Of a stretch of 64,000 nucleotides of DNA, positions 15,131-25,454 are shown piece by piece. The position numbers were made by a program, and so were the translations under genes. The stretch is taken from the NCBI RefSeq assembly GCF_014279815.1, contig NZ_CP047941.1:496001-560000 (forward strand). The letters run 5' to 3'. A model generated the notes under the pieces. The model saw only the letters and a list, made by a program, of their open reading frames with translations. It was not told the DNA's origin and made no database searches. The stretch's first letter is position 1; the number at the start of each line of letters is the position of its first letter. Origin of the DNA: Synechococcus sp. NOUM97013 (lineage in GTDB: Bacteria > Cyanobacteriota > Cyanobacteriia > PCC-6307 > Cyanobiaceae).

Positions 15131-16403
15131 GCGATTCTCCCTCGGAAATCACGGATTGTTCACGCGTCTGTTGCAGAGCATGCAATGCCAGCCGTGCGAC
15201 GCCTGCGGCTGGGGGCGACGCACAACTGCGGATCGGCAGCTGCAGAAAGCGTTCCCTGATCTTTCGCCATTGAGGATTGCGGGCTCCGCCGCCGAGGGTG
15301 ACTAGGCGTTTCGGTGCCGGTGCGCCCAATTCGGTGAGCTTCGCCCACCCCTGGCATTCGATCCGGCTCAGTCCTTCGAGCAGAGCGTGGAGGTAGAGGG
15401 CATCACTGACTGGACGCGGCGTCAGCACCGCTTCCATCTCGGGCGCATCCACGGGAAAGCGCTCACCCCGACCGATCAAAGGACGCAACTGCAATCCACT
15501 GTCGCGATCAGGGTCAATCTGACGGCTGAGCTCTGCCAGATCGATGCCTGGAAAGCACTGGTGTAAGACAGCACCGCCACTGTTCGAAGCACCTCCCGCC
15601 AGCCAACGGCCGCCGACGCGATGGGTGGAGGTGCCAGCTCCACTGTTGAGGGGGCGATCCGTGAAGCGTTTGAGCACCAGCGTGCTCCCCAGCACGGTGA
15701 TGCCCTCGTCCTCTGCGGCATCTGCCGTCAGCACGGCTGCATTCGCATCCGTGGTGCCCGCGATCACCTGCAGCTGTTCAGGCAAGCCGAGCTGTTGGGC
15801 TAGCGCAGGTGCGATGGTGCCGAGCGGTGTCCCGCTGGGACGGATTTCGGGCAGGGCCTCCTTCCAGGGCAGGTCTTGGAAGGCTTCGGGCCACCTGTTC
15901 TCGTTCAGGCACCAGCCGAGACGAAGATTGTTGCCTTCTTCGCCATAGCGCCAGTTCTGCATCAACCAGCCGCTGATCCAGTCGGCTTGATGGCGGAGCA
16001 GCAGCGGTTGCGGATGCTGCTGGATCAAGCGCAAAGCACGCGCCACGCTGCCGCTGGCACTGGCCGCAGGCCCACCCTTTGGAATCAGTGCGGCAACTGC
16101 GGAGATGTGTTCAGGGCACGCCAAGTTGTAGGGCAGGGCGTTGCCGAGTGGTTGGCCGTCTTGGCTGCAGGCGAGAAGGGTGCCCGAGGTGCCATCGACG
16201 GCCATCGCCGCCAGGCGCATCCTGTCCGCGCTGGGAATGGCTTGGATCAGTTGGCTGCATCCGGCGACCCAGTCCTCGGGATGTTCCAAGCCTCTGGGAT
16301 AACCAACCGCTTCGCTGAACAGCAGGTCCCGCTGCGCATTCAGAACGGCGACACGCACACCACTGGTGCCCAGATCAATGCCGAGCACCAGGGGGTTGCC
16401 CAT
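15117..16403 (-). CDS. FGGY-family carbohydrate kinase
   Basis: This sugar kinase has 428 residues. The phosphate-1 motif GIDLGTSGVRVAV is at the N-terminus; the catalytic Asp lies in GTTDANAAV near residue 225; the adenosine motif is near 390 (LVTLGGGARNPQW). It phosphorylates a pentulose (ribulose or xylulose) or related polyol. Cyanobacteria have a D-ribulose/xylulose kinase of this size. The start MGNPLVLG at 16403 was chosen since it brings the motif to the usual position. The substrate cannot be read from the sequence. It lies 7 bases downstream of metK on the same strand. Confidence 0.85.
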   Translation of the reverse strand: MGNPLVLGIDLGTSGVRVAVLNAQRDLLFSEAVGYPRGLEHPEDWVAGCSQLIQAIPSADRMRLAAMAVDGTSGTLLACSQDGQPLGNALPYNLACPEHISAVAALIPKGGPAASASGSVARALRLIQQHPQPLLLRHQADWISGWLMQNWRYGEEGNNLRLGWCLNENRWPEAFQDLPWKEALPEIRPSGTPLGTIAPALAQQLGLPEQLQVIAGTTDANAAVLTADAAEDEGITVLGSTLVLKRFTDRPLNSGAGTSTHRVGGRWLAGGASNSGGAVLHQCFPGIDLAELSRQIDPDRDSGLQLRPLIGRGERFPVDAPEMEAVLTPRPVSDALYLHALLEGLSRIECQGWAKLTELGAPAPKRLVTLGGGARNPQWRKIRERFLQLPIRSCASPPAAGVARLALHALQQTREQSVISEGESHAPS

Positions 16404-16410
16404 GCTGGTT

Positions 16411-17637
16411 TCAGGCGTTGCGCAGTTCCGCTGCCTTGGCATCCACGTCTTCCCAGGGTGCCTTCAGATCGTTGCGGCCAAAGTGTCCGTAGGCCGCAGT
16501 GTTTTGGTAAAAGCGTCCGCCACGTTTTTGCGGCAGGTTCCGGAGATCGAAGGTTTCGATGATGGCTCCAGGGCGCAGATCAAAGTGTTGCTGCACCAGC
16601 GCAGTGAGAGCGTCGTTCGCAAGCTCACTGGTCCCAAAGGATTCCACAAGAATGGAAACGGGTTTGGCCACACCAATGGCGTAGCTGAGCTGCACTTCAG
16701 CGCGTTCAGCCAGTCCTGCCGCCACAAGGCATTTGGCGACATAACGCGCTGCATAGGCTGCAGAACGGTCCACTTTGGTGGGGTCTTTACCGGAGAAAGC
16801 GCCGCCACCGTGGCGGGCATAACCGCCATAGGTGTCGACGATGATCTTGCGGCCGGTGAGACCGGCATCTCCTTGTGGTCCGCCCACCACAAATTTGCCC
16901 GTGGGATTCACCAGATATTTGGTCACTTCCCGGTTCGGTTTCAGAGCGAGATCCGCTGTGGCTGGTTCCACGACATGGGTCCAGAGGTCTTCGGTGATTC
17001 GCTCGCGGATTCCTTGCTCATCGCTGATACCGGCGACCTCTTCAGTGTGTTGCGTGGAAATCAGGATGGTGTCGATCGCCACCGGCTTGTCGTTTTCATA
17101 AACAACACTCACCTGGGTCTTGCCGTCAGGCAGCAGGTACTCGAGAGTGCCGTTGTGGCGCACTTCCGCGAGGCGTCGCGACAAGCGGTGGGCCAAGCTG
17201 ATGGGCAGGGGCATCAGCTCCGGTGTCTCATTGCACGCGTAGCCAAACATGATTCCCTGATCACCGGCACCGACGAGATCCAGAGGGTCGCCGGCATGGT
17301 CATCGGCCTCGTTCACACCCTGGGCGATGTCAGGGGATTGTTGATCGAGTGCGACCAAAACGGCACAGCTGTTGGCGTCAAATCCACCTGCCCGGGCTCC
17401 GCTGTAGCCGATGTCATTGATTACATTGCGGACCAGGCGAATGAAGTCGACCTGGGCCTTGGACGTCACCTCGCCGGTGATCATGCACAGGCCGGTATTC
17501 ACAACCGTTTCGCAGGCGACGCGGCTGGAGGGATCCTGGGCCAGAAGGGCGTCGAGTACGGCATCACTGACTTGATCGCAGATCTTGTCGGGATGGCCCT
17601 CCGTCACGGACTCGGAGGTGAAGACGTATCGACTCAT
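16411..17637 (-). CDS. metK: S-adenosylmethionine synthetase
   Basis: MetK makes S-adenosylmethionine from methionine and ATP. The protein has 408 residues from [18 protein letters not shown], with the signature motifs [12 protein letters not shown] near residue 120 and [19 protein letters not shown] near 265. The start at 17637 was chosen by the family start; an upstream extension exists but is unlikely. It belongs to the same strand as the neighbouring kinase gene. It fits with the methionine-salvage genes elsewhere in the window. Confidence 0.98.
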   Translation of the reverse strand: MSRYVFTSESVTEGHPDKICDQVSDAVLDALLAQDPSSRVACETVVNTGLCMITGEVTSKAQVDFIRLVRNVINDIGYSGARAGGFDANSCAVLVALDQQSPDIAQGVNEADDHAGDPLDLVGAGDQGIMFGYACNETPELMPLPISLAHRLSRRLAEVRHNGTLEYLLPDGKTQVSVVYENDKPVAIDTILISTQHTEEVAGISDEQGIRERITEDLWTHVVEPATADLALKPNREVTKYLVNPTGKFVVGGPQGDAGLTGRKIIVDTYGGYARHGGGAFSGKDPTKVDRSAAYAARYVAKCLVAAGLAERAEVQLSYAIGVAKPVSILVESFGTSELANDALTALVQQHFDLRPGAIIETFDLRNLPQKRGGRFYQNTAAYGHFGRNDLKAPWEDVDAKAAELRNA

Positions 17638-17677
17638 GACCTTCGGTAATTGCCCGGGACTGTAAGGCGTCGATGCC

Positions 17678-18484
17678 TCAGGACTGCTTGGACTGCCCTC
17701 CGAGCGTGAGTTCACTCCAACGGTGAATCAGGTGCTCATGTGCTGTGAGTTGAGGAGATTGGTGCCACCCGGCCACATAACCCAGGGTGATTCCGATTCC
17801 GGCTTGTCGTGCCATCAGTAGATCTGTATCGGCATCGCCAATCAGGGCGCAATGCGATGCCTTCAGATTCAGCTTTGTGCACAGTCCGTGCACAGCTCCT
17901 GGATCAGGTTTGCTGGGTTGATTGTCTGCACTCCAGACATCGGTAATGCACTCACCCAGTTGATGTGCATCGATGAAGCCCTGAATCCCCGCTGTGGTGT
18001 CATTGCTGATCAAGGCACAGACCACACCTGCTGCCTTGAGTTCTCGCAGGATGTCTGCAGCACCTGGAAGGAGTGCAGTGGAGTTCCCCGTGGAGCTCTT
18101 GGCTTCATGGTTTTGGTCCACCGCATCGAACATCTCGTCGGCCAAGACCAGGGCGCGTGGCCAGCCGAGCCGCATCTGACAGAACACTGTCGCCGTGCTC
18201 AACAGGTTGTGTTGCCGAGAGGCCACTGCCAGGGTTCCGTCAGGGGTGACGCCGGACTCACAGCGGCCGTAGGTTCTGGCCAGCAGGTCGTGGAGTTCGC
18301 TGAGCTCGCTCTTGGATGCACCCATCGCTTGGAAACGTTCCAGGGCTTCCGTGATGCGAGCATCTGCAAGAGCAATCAGACGAGGCTCGCTATGGGAAAG
18401 GGTGCCGTCCTTGTCGAACAGCACCCCTTGCACCGGGCCGAGTGAACGGCCCCTGAGTTGGAGATGAGCCACAGGCTCAAACAC
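17678..18484 (-). CDS. HAD-family hydrolase
   Basis: A 268-residue HAD phosphatase. The nucleophile motif is [11 protein letters not shown] near residue 23 (Asp24 and Asp26), the second motif is ALISNDTT near 155, and the final motif is [14 protein letters not shown] near 215. This resembles phosphoglycolate phosphatases and related enzymes. The substrate is not clear. The start is GTG at 18484, one base after the rpsA stop, so it may be translated from the rpsA transcript. metK lies downstream. Confidence 0.85.
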   Translation of the reverse strand: MFEPVAHLQLRGRSLGPVQGVLFDKDGTLSHSEPRLIALADARITEALERFQAMGASKSELSELHDLLARTYGRCESGVTPDGTLAVASRQHNLLSTATVFCQMRLGWPRALVLADEMFDAVDQNHEAKSSTGNSTALLPGAADILRELKAAGVVCALISNDTTAGIQGFIDAHQLGECITDVWSADNQPSKPDPGAVHGLCTKLNLKASHCALIGDADTDLLMARQAGIGITLGYVAGWHQSPQLTAHEHLIHRWSELTLGGQSKQS

Positions 18485-18485
18485 C

Positions 18486-19592
18486 TCAGACCATCATTGA
18501 GCCAAGAGACTCTTCGCCTTCCTCGGCCTGTTCCAGCAGCATCTGCTTGTAACGGGCAGCCATTTCTTCGGCCTTATCGAACACCTTCTGAGGGTCGGTG
18601 AGCATGTCACCGGGCTCGGGTTCAAGTGCCTTGGTCGATAGAGAGATCCGACCGCGCTCCGCATCGAGGTCGATGATCATCACCTTCATTTGATCATTCA
18701 CATTGAGCACCGAGTGCGGTGTCTCGATGTGCTCGTGACTGATTTCGGAGATGTGCAGCAGACCGCTGACGCCGCCGATGTCGATGAAGGCACCGTAGGG
18801 CTTGATGCCACGGACAGTACCGACAACAACTTCGCCGACTTCGAGGCGATTCATCTTGCGCTCGACCAACGCACGACGGTGGCTCAGCACGAGACGGTTG
18901 CGCTCTTCATCCACCTCGAGGAACTTCAGAGGCAGGAAGTCAGCAACGAGTTCTTCCTTGGGCTTGCGGGTGCTGATGTGGGAGCCCGGAATGAATCCAC
19001 GCAGACCCTCAACCCGAACCAGTGCACCACCCCGGTTGGTTGCAAACACTTCGGAGTAAATGGTGGCGTCTTCTTTTTGAAGCTGACGCACGCGTTCCCA
19101 GGCGCGCTGGTATTCGATCCGACGAATGGACAGCGATAGCTGACCGTCTTCGTTCTCTTCACTCATGATGAAGAACTCCCGGATCTCTCCGGGCTGGAGC
19201 ACATCGCTCAGGCCCTCAACACGATTGATCGAGACCTCTTGAAGAGGCATGAAGGCCGCTGTTTTGGCCCCGATGTCGATCATTGCGCCCTTCGATTCGA
19301 GCGCGAAGACTGTGCCGTTGACGATGTCGCCAGGCTTGAAGTTGTAGTCGTATTTGCTGAGCAGCGCTGCGAACTCGTCGAGCGTGAAGCCAGCGCTGTC
19401 CATGTCCCGGCTGGCAGCTCTGCTGCTGGGGTCGTCAGCAGTCGGGATGTCATCAGGAATGCTGAGGTCTTCATCCGTGCCGAAGTCAGCTTGATCAGCT
19501 GCGCCTTCAACCACTGCGTCTGGCGCGGATGCGACGGCTTCAGCGGAGTCCACTGCAGATTCCTGGGAAGGATCTGTGGGGGTGACAGTCAT
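18486..19592 (-). CDS. rpsA: 30S ribosomal protein S1
   Basis: The product has 368 residues from MTVTPTDPSQES. An acidic, low-complexity N-terminus is followed by three S1 RNA-binding domains (about residues 95-160, 180-245 and 265-335; for example GDIVNGTVFALESKGAMIDIG and GEVVVGTVRGIKPYGAFIDIG). Cyanobacterial S1 has three or four S1 motifs, fewer than the six of E. coli. The start at 19592 was chosen from the upstream motif. Confidence 0.93.
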   Translation of the reverse strand: MTVTPTDPSQESAVDSAEAVASAPDAVVEGAADQADFGTDEDLSIPDDIPTADDPSSRAASRDMDSAGFTLDEFAALLSKYDYNFKPGDIVNGTVFALESKGAMIDIGAKTAAFMPLQEVSINRVEGLSDVLQPGEIREFFIMSEENEDGQLSLSIRRIEYQRAWERVRQLQKEDATIYSEVFATNRGGALVRVEGLRGFIPGSHISTRKPKEELVADFLPLKFLEVDEERNRLVLSHRRALVERKMNRLEVGEVVVGTVRGIKPYGAFIDIGGVSGLLHISEISHEHIETPHSVLNVNDQMKVMIIDLDAERGRISLSTKALEPEPGDMLTDPQKVFDKAEEMAARYKQMLLEQAEEGEESLGSMMV

Positions 19593-19693
19593 GGAGCGAT
19601 GGCGGTCTGTCCGATGGACAGAGCGAAAGAAACCGAGACAGGCCCGCCGACCTGAATCGAGCAATCTTCCATTTTACAGGGTGACGGCCAGGC

Positions 19694-20170
19694 TCAGATT
19701 GCGGCTGTCAATTCCGTCTTCGATGCGCTGATTCCTTCAAGGGTCGCCACGAAGTCACTGACCCCGCTGAACTGGCGGTAGACCGAGGCAAATCGGATGT
19801 AGGCAACCTCGCTGATCAACTTGAGTTGATCAAGCACCAGTTCGCCGATGTCGCTGCTGGAAACCTCACGGCCACTGCGCTGTTGGAGGCTGAGTTCGAG
19901 TTCCTCAACCATGGTTTCCAGCCGTTCAGGTGCAATACCCGTTTTCTCGCATGCACGACTTAAGCCATGCAGAAGTTTGCTGCGGCTGAATGTTTCTCGG
20001 TGTCCGTTGCGCTTAATCACCGTGATTGGCACGGTTTCCACTCGTTCGTAGGTGGTGAAGCGAAATTCGCAATTGAGACATTCCCTCCTGCGTCGCACAC
20101 TTCTTCCACCATCGGCTGCTCTTGATTCGAGCACCCGGCTATCGGTGTTTTGGCAGGAAGGGCACTGCAT
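19694..20170 (-). CDS. nrdR: NrdR transcriptional repressor
   Basis: This is a 158-residue NrdR, the repressor of ribonucleotide reductase genes. A zinc ribbon is at the start (CPSC near residue 3 and CLNC near 31) and an ATP-cone domain follows ([16 protein letters not shown], residues 50-140). The usual length is about 150-160 residues, so it is complete. Confidence 0.96.
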   Translation of the reverse strand: MQCPSCQNTDSRVLESRAADGGRSVRRRRECLNCEFRFTTYERVETVPITVIKRNGHRETFSRSKLLHGLSRACEKTGIAPERLETMVEELELSLQQRSGREVSSSDIGELVLDQLKLISEVAYIRFASVYRQFSGVSDFVATLEGISASKTELTAAI

Positions 20171-20253
20171 GCCCGCAAAATCGCGTTACTGAATGAATTG
20201 TACGTGTTGCGTCCACCCATGACCGCTTATGGCTCAATTCACGCTGTTTGACA

Positions 20254-20281
20254 TAAAAAAAGCCCCGCCGAAAGGCGGGGC
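20254..20281 (-). terminator. Terminator after psbT
   Basis: Read on the minus strand, an 8-bp stem (GCCCCGCC pairing with GGCGGGGC around a four-base loop) is followed by seven T residues. It lies eight bases after the psbT stop codon, and terminates the psbB-psbT transcript. Confidence 0.9.
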
Positions 20282-20289
20282 CTGAGGGA

Positions 20290-20385
20290 TTACTTGCCGA
20301 TCTTCGGGGGATCGCGGAAGGCGATCGCGAAGAAGAGGGTGGCAATCGCAAGAGTGAGGATGAGGATGTAAGCGAAGCTTTCCAT
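20290..20385 (-). CDS. psbT: Photosystem II protein PsbT
   Basis: A 31-residue protein with one transmembrane helix, beginning [15 protein letters not shown] and ending RDPPKIGK. It is the small PsbT subunit of photosystem II, which lies near the dimer interface. It is 21 bases downstream of psbB on the same strand, the normal cyanobacterial order. It is too short for standard cut-offs but is clear. Confidence 0.95.
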   Translation of the reverse strand: MESFAYILILTLAIATLFFAIAFRDPPKIGK

Positions 20386-20406
20386 CGGTTATCTCCTGTA
20401 GGGCGA

Positions 20407-21966
20407 TCAGCTGAGGGGAGTGCCTGCCGGGGGCACGAAGCCTTCGGGCAGACGACGGGTGGAACGGTCTCCCAGTTTTTGGAAGAGGCCGAATTCCACC
20501 TGTTCGCCGAGATCGGGATCGATGCCTGCGAACACGTCCCGGTAGAGGGTGCGAGCACCATGCCAGATGTGGCCGAAGAAGAAGAGGAGGGCGAAGGTGG
20601 CGTGACCGAAGGTGAACCAGCCGCGGGGTGAACTACGGAAGGTACCGTCCGAGTTATAGGTCTCGCGATCGAACTCAAAGGCTTCGCCAAGTTGAGACTT
20701 GCGAGCAAGACGCTTCACTTCCGCAGGGTCGGTGAAGGTTTGACCATCCAGAGCGCCGCCGTAAACGGTGGCCGTGATGCCCTGCTGTTCGAAGGAGTAC
20801 TTCGCTTCAGCACGACGGAAGGGGATGTCTCCACGCACAATGCCGTCACTGTCTTCGAGAATCACAGGGAAGTTCTCGAAGAAGTTGGGCAGACGACGTA
20901 CCTGAAGGTCGCGACCTTCTTTATCGGTGAAAGAGATGTGGCCCAGCCAGCCGGTGGGAAGTCCATCACCGTTCACCATGGGGCCGACGCGGAACAGACC
21001 ACCTTTGGCGGGGCTGTTGCCGACGTAATCGTAGAAAGCCAGTTTCTCGGGGATTGATGCGTAGGCCTCAGAGGCTGTAGCACCTTGATCCATCGCCGTT
21101 TGTACGCGACGGTTGATTTCGGTCTTGAAGTAGCTCTGATCCCACTGATAACGAGTGGGGCCAAAGAGTTCGATCGGGGTGGCAGCAGCCCCGTACCACA
21201 TCGTTCCGGCGACGATGAATGCTGCAAAGAACACAGCAGCAATCGCACTGGCAAGGACGGTTTCGATGTTTCCCATGCGAAGAGCCTTGTAGAGGCGCTC
21301 CGGAGGACGGGTGGTGATGTGGAAAATGCCGGCGATGATGCCAACAATTCCGGCCGCAATGTGGTGAGCGACGATTCCACCCGGGTTGAAAGGGTTGAAT
21401 CCTTCAGGTCCCCAAGCAGGTTGGACGGGTTCGAGGTGGCCAGTGATGCCGTACGGATCGGAAATCCACATTCCCGGTCCAAACACACCGGTGAGGTGGA
21501 AAGCGCCGAAGCCGAAGCAGCCCAGACCTGCGAGCAGAAGGTGAATACCGAAGATCTTGGGGAGATCAAGGGCGGGCTCACCGGTACGGGGGTCCTGCCA
21601 GATCTCAAGATCCCAGAAGGTCCAGTGCCAGATGGCCGCGAGCATCAGCAATCCGCTGAAAACAATGTGCGCAGCGGCGACGCCTTCGAAGCTCCAGAAG
21701 CCGGGATCAACGCCGGTGGCGCCAGTGATGCTCCAGCCACCCCAGCTGTCCGTCACGCCCAAGCGGGCCATGAAGGGCATCACGAACATGCCCTGACGCC
21801 ACATGGGGTTCAGGACTGGATCGGAGGGGTCGAAGATGGCGAGTTCATAGAGAGCCATCGAGCCGGCCCAGCCGGCAACGAGGGCTGTGTGCATGAGGTG
21901 CACGGCCAGTAGTCGGCCGGGGTCGTTGATGACGACCGTGTGCACCCGATACCAGGGCAATCCCAT
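20407..21966 (-). CDS. psbB: Photosystem II CP47 antenna protein
   Basis: CP47 of 519 residues, the chlorophyll a-binding core antenna of photosystem II. It starts [20 protein letters not shown] and has six membrane helices with paired histidines (for example [13 protein letters not shown] and [11 protein letters not shown]). A large lumenal loop lies between helices 5 and 6. The gene is divergent from the ferredoxin-psbM pair and followed by psbT. It is complete and of normal length. Confidence 0.99.
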   Translation of the reverse strand: MGLPWYRVHTVVINDPGRLLAVHLMHTALVAGWAGSMALYELAIFDPSDPVLNPMWRQGMFVMPFMARLGVTDSWGGWSITGATGVDPGFWSFEGVAAAHIVFSGLLMLAAIWHWTFWDLEIWQDPRTGEPALDLPKIFGIHLLLAGLGCFGFGAFHLTGVFGPGMWISDPYGITGHLEPVQPAWGPEGFNPFNPGGIVAHHIAAGIVGIIAGIFHITTRPPERLYKALRMGNIETVLASAIAAVFFAAFIVAGTMWYGAAATPIELFGPTRYQWDQSYFKTEINRRVQTAMDQGATASEAYASIPEKLAFYDYVGNSPAKGGLFRVGPMVNGDGLPTGWLGHISFTDKEGRDLQVRRLPNFFENFPVILEDSDGIVRGDIPFRRAEAKYSFEQQGITATVYGGALDGQTFTDPAEVKRLARKSQLGEAFEFDRETYNSDGTFRSSPRGWFTFGHATFALLFFFGHIWHGARTLYRDVFAGIDPDLGEQVEFGLFQKLGDRSTRRLPEGFVPPAGTPLS

Positions 21967-22227
21967 GGGTCAGGTTCGGGGGAACGGAGCTGCTAATGCA
22001 GCCAGACCCGGCGATCGTAGGCCGTTCGCTTCAAGACACGCGTCCAGCTGTCGCGAGCCGCAATGTCTGGGTCTCGCCTTTTTGGAGATCGAAGTTCTCG
22101 GCTCCGCGCCTGTCCTGGGATCGCAGCTGTCTTTCCTTGCCACGGTCAGGGGGGTTACAAAACGCAACCTCTGGGGACAAAGTGGTTGCGTTTCGGCGTG
22201 TCACAGCGCTTTTGCCTCGGAGGTCTC

Positions 22228-22734
22228 ATGCCCGTTATTCGTTTCGTTCGCGAAGGTCGGGATGTGGAGTGCTACCCAGGCGAAAACCTGCGTGAGGTTG
22301 CGCTTCGCGAAGGCATCCAGCTCTACGGATTGAAAGGTCAGCTGGGCAACTGTGGCGGTTGCGGCCAGTGCATCACCTGTTTCGTCAAGGTTGAAGGTGA
22401 CTCCTCTGAGCAGGCACTTAGTCGGCGAACAGCGGTTGAAGACGTGAAGCTCAAGCGCCGTCCAGAGGAGTGGCGTCTGGCTTGTCAGGCCTTGGTCGAG
22501 CAATCGGTGGTTGTGCTCACCAAACCTCAGACCTCGATGGCTGATCAGCAGAGGCGTGTGGCAGCTGCGTTGCAGGCGCCCTTGCCCTCTGGGCCTGTCG
22601 AATGGCCGCGTCCAGTTGGCGCTGATGACGACGAGGAAGATGCCGTCGAGGAGGGTGACGCGGAGGGCTCGGCCGATGCTGAGATGGATTCAGAGAAGGC
22701 TTCCCCGCCTGCTACGCCCGGTGACGACCGCTGA
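22228..22734 (+). CDS. 2Fe-2S ferredoxin-like protein
   Basis: This 168-residue protein has a 2Fe-2S ferredoxin domain at the start: Cys42, Cys45, Cys48 and Cys51 (in GNCGGCGQCITC) with Cys86 (RLACQ) as the distal ligand; the pattern C42-x5-C48-x2-C51 resembles adrenodoxin-type ferredoxins more than plant-type PetF. The C-terminal half is acidic and rich in Asp and Glu. CGGAGG lies just upstream of the ATG at 22228. It is next to psbM and divergent from psbB, as in other marine Synechococcus as I recall. Its electron donor is not known. Confidence 0.85.
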   Translation: MPVIRFVREGRDVECYPGENLREVALREGIQLYGLKGQLGNCGGCGQCITCFVKVEGDSSEQALSRRTAVEDVKLKRRPEEWRLACQALVEQSVVVLTKPQTSMADQQRRVAAALQAPLPSGPVEWPRPVGADDDEEDAVEEGDAEGSADAEMDSEKASPPATPGDDR

Positions 22735-22792
22735 TCGCTTCGCGTCAAAGCTTTCCGGACGGTGATACGTTCCAGCAGGTTCTTTCACGTTC

Positions 22793-22897
22793 ATGGAAAC
22801 CAACGATCTCGGCTTCGTAGCCAGCCTGCTGTTTGTTCTGGTGCCGACCGTCTTCCTGATCATTCTTTTCATCCAGACAAACAGCCGCGAAGGTTGA
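22793..22897 (+). CDS. psbM: Photosystem II protein PsbM
   Basis: A 34-residue Psb[16 protein letters not shown] with one transmembrane helix, ending QTNSREG. PsbM lies in the dimer interface of photosystem II. It is 58 bases downstream of the ferredoxin gene on the same strand. Confidence 0.95.
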   Translation: METNDLGFVASLLFVLVPTVFLIILFIQTNSREG

Positions 22898-22960
22898 TCA
22901 CCTGCGGCTGTTGAACGTCTGGGGTGTTCAGCTCCAGGCCGTTGGGGTTTCTGGTGTCAT

Positions 22961-23809
22961 TCAGCCCTGCTCCGGTTCTCTCACCAGGAGAACAGGCGCG
23001 GGGGCATGAACCCTGATGTAATCGCTCACAGAGCCACCCAGCAGTTTGTCGAGGTCTACGAGACCTCTGGCGACCAGAGGGCGTCGGTCTTGAGATGCCA
23101 AAACCACCAGATCAGCATTGATCTCTTCAGCAGCACGACACACTCCCTTGCCGATGTCTGTGTCGGTGACGTGGAGTGGTTTCAGGTCCACCCCGAATGT
23201 CCGCGCCCGTTGCACCGCTTTGTCGAGAAAGCTGTCAGTGGTCGTGGAGGCTCCGCGTGATGGCGTTGGCTCCTGCCTTGCCACGTGGACGCCGGTGAGT
23301 TGACCGCCAGGGATGTCACGCACCATTTCGCAGGCCAGCTTCAAAGCGTCATCGCCAACGCCTGTCCCATCAATCGTGACCATGATGCGATTGATATGTC
23401 TCACATACAGGTCGTCACGCACCAGAAGCATCGGACGTGTCGAGAGTTGAAAGACGTACTGGCTGGCACTGTTCGAAAGGATGGATTGCAGGCGCCCGAG
23501 GCCTCGCGAACCCATCACGATCAAGTCGACATTGAGTTCTTCGGCAACCTTCAGAACGGTCTGCTTGGCGTCGCCGTGGCGGATGATCGAATTGACTTCC
23601 TGGGGGTTGAGGCCAAGTTTTTCAATGGATGAGGACAGCAGGTTCCCGGCTTCGGACCAGTGTTCCTCGGACTCGTTTTTGCTTTGCTCCGTCACCACGT
23701 GCAGGAGGTTCACGCGAGCGGCCTTGAATGCCGGTAGGTCGCGCAGCATGTTGATCATTTCTCCGACATGGCCTTTGCCGGAGTCGGCGATTAAAAGGTT
23801 CTTGAACAC
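22961..23809 (-). CDS. Tandem universal stress protein
   Basis: A 282-residue protein with two UspA domains, at about residues 1-145 and 146-282. The first has the ATP-binding pattern GSRGLGRLQSILSNSASQYV near 98; the second ends with VLASQDRRPL and SVSDYIRVHAPAPVLLV. Such proteins bind nucleotides and are stress related; the exact role here is not visible. It is convergent with psbM. Confidence 0.88.
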   Translation of the reverse strand: MFKNLLIADSGKGHVGEMINMLRDLPAFKAARVNLLHVVTEQSKNESEEHWSEAGNLLSSSIEKLGLNPQEVNSIIRHGDAKQTVLKVAEELNVDLIVMGSRGLGRLQSILSNSASQYVFQLSTRPMLLVRDDLYVRHINRIMVTIDGTGVGDDALKLACEMVRDIPGGQLTGVHVARQEPTPSRGASTTTDSFLDKAVQRARTFGVDLKPLHVTDTDIGKGVCRAAEEINADLVVLASQDRRPLVARGLVDLDKLLGGSVSDYIRVHAPAPVLLVREPEQG

Positions 23810-23863
23810 GGCGAAATTTCAGCCTGTGCAGCAGCCTATGGCCGATTCCTACGTCCGGTAGAC

Positions 23864-24301
23864 ATGGTGAGTGAGAGCGTTACGGCCGCCTGGTGCTTGA
23901 CCAAGCGTGTGCTTCCTCAGCACACCGATCACGGTGGCGTGATGTGGCATGGCGCCTATGTGGGATGGCTTGAGGAGGCAAGGGTGGAAGCCCTTGCTTC
24001 CACTGGGCTCCCTTACGAGCAGATGACCGCGGCAGGGTTGGAGATGCCGGTGGTCAATCTGCAAATCCGTTATCGAGAGGCGTTAAGGCTTGGTGACTCC
24101 GTTGTTCTGTCGAGTCGATCCGAGCCACAGAAAGGGGTTCGCTGGCCTTGGAGAACGCGCTTTCTGCGGCATGGGGTTTGTATCGCCGAGGCGCAGGTGG
24201 ATCTTGTGCTGCTACGGATGGACTCCCGGCAGGTGCTGCGACGTCCACCTGAGTCCGTGGCCCAGGCCTTTGCACTTTTGCGGCAAGGCCATCAGACGTA
24301 G
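23864..24301 (+). CDS. Hotdog-fold acyl-CoA thioesterase
   Basis: A 145-residue thioesterase of the 4-hydroxybenzoyl-CoA/YbgC type. The catalytic block DHGGVMWHGAYVGWLEEAR near residue 20 has the Asp and His typical of the family. In cyanobacteria proteins like this include the DHNA-CoA thioesterase of phylloquinone synthesis, so that is one candidate role. The substrate is not readable. It lies just upstream of dprA with 34 bases between them. Confidence 0.85.
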   Translation: MVSESVTAAWCLTKRVLPQHTDHGGVMWHGAYVGWLEEARVEALASTGLPYEQMTAAGLEMPVVNLQIRYREALRLGDSVVLSSRSEPQKGVRWPWRTRFLRHGVCIAEAQVDLVLLRMDSRQVLRRPPESVAQAFALLRQGHQT

Positions 24302-24335
24302 GTAGTAGTTTATTTGTACTAGTCCGGATTGGCTT

Positions 24336-25445
24336 TTGCGTTCCTGGTGGTGGTTGTGGTCGGCATGTCCCCAGATCGGGTCGACGCGAATGCGCCAGCT
24401 CGCTGCGGTTGCAGACGCGCTCCCCGAGGGGTGGCCAGAGCTTTGGCGTTGGCCACTGGAACGGTTCCGACGGGAGTTCTCTTGGCCTGAATCGGTGCTG
24501 ACCAGCATTGATGCCTTCCGCTCGACGTGTGATGACGCGCAGCCTTACGAGGTGCCGGCTCAGGTGTTGTTGCCCTGTGATGACCTTTGGCCAACGCTGT
24601 TTGCTCGTTTGGAGCGGCCGCCGCTGTCTCTTCAATGGGAAGGTGAGGGGTGTTTGTTGCCCTGCATCGCATCTCAGCAGGCCGTCGCTGTGGTCGGCAC
24701 GCGACGTCCCTCGTCCCATGGTCTGCGCATGGCCGAACGCATTGGTGAACTCCTGGCTCATGCGGGTTGGCCGGTGGTCAGTGGTCTGGCAGAAGGAATT
24801 GATGCCGCCTCTCATCGGGGCTGTTTGCGCAGTGGTGGTCGTCCTGTCGCGGTTCTTGGAACGCCTTTGCATCGTGTGTATCCACCCGAGCATCGTGCTC
24901 TTCAGGGGGCTGTGAGTCAGTCGGGGTTACTGGTCACTGAGCTTCGCCGCGAAACCAGGGTTCAGCGATCGAGCTTTGCGTTGCGGAATCGCTTGCTCGT
25001 TGCGTTGACTCGCGCTGTTGTTGTTGTGGAGTGCCCAAAAAGCAGCGGTGCGCTGCTCTCCGCGGCCATGGCCCAACGTTTGGGCGTGCCTGTGTGGGTG
25101 GTGCCTGGAGATGCGCTGCGCGATTCAGCGCGCGGTAGCAATGCACTGCTCCGTTCTGGAGCGCATGCGCTTCTGGATCCACAAGATTTGCTTGATGCAC
25201 TGGGTCCTGGGCCAGTCAAAGCGGTGAGCCCTTCGCCAGTTGCGCGAGAAACGAAGACGGCCATGTCTCCTTCCATCGGCGATCTCCATAGGCAAGTGCT
25301 TGAGCTTGTGGATGCCGGCTCAACCCTGGAGGAGATGGCCCATGCGTTGAAGCTCGATTCACAGGCTGTGGCTGCGGAGTTGCTCAGGCTTGAGCTGGAT
25401 GGTTTGCTTTTGGCGCAGCCAGGACTGCGCTGGAGACGGCTTTAG
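24336..25445 (+). CDS. dprA: DNA processing protein DprA
   Basis: DprA loads RecA on incoming single-stranded DNA during transformation. The protein has 369 residues: the Rossmann-like DprA domain (AVVGTRRPSSHGLRMAERIG near residue 117, GLAEGIDAASHRG near 149) and a C-terminal winged-helix-like part. The start is a TTG at 24336; no ATG fits. With comF, this fits natural competence genes. prmC begins 9 bases after the stop. Confidence 0.95.
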   Translation: MRSWWWLWSACPQIGSTRMRQLAAVADALPEGWPELWRWPLERFRREFSWPESVLTSIDAFRSTCDDAQPYEVPAQVLLPCDDLWPTLFARLERPPLSLQWEGEGCLLPCIASQQAVAVVGTRRPSSHGLRMAERIGELLAHAGWPVVSGLAEGIDAASHRGCLRSGGRPVAVLGTPLHRVYPPEHRALQGAVSQSGLLVTELRRETRVQRSSFALRNRLLVALTRAVVVVECPKSSGALLSAAMAQRLGVPVWVVPGDALRDSARGSNALLRSGAHALLDPQDLLDALGPGPVKAVSPSPVARETKTAMSPSIGDLHRQVLELVDAGSTLEEMAHALKLDSQAVAAELLRLELDGLLLAQPGLRWRRL

Positions 25446-25454
25446 GTTTGTCGG

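Noticed and set aside
16366-17649. 427-residue plus-strand frame
   Set aside because: It lies fully opposite metK, a clear housekeeping gene; long antisense frames arise from its codon bias.
21085-21912. 275-residue plus-strand frame
   Set aside because: Antisense to psbB; no family features.
24054-24893. 279-residue minus-strand frame
   Set aside because: Antisense to the thioesterase and dprA genes, both of which have clear motifs.
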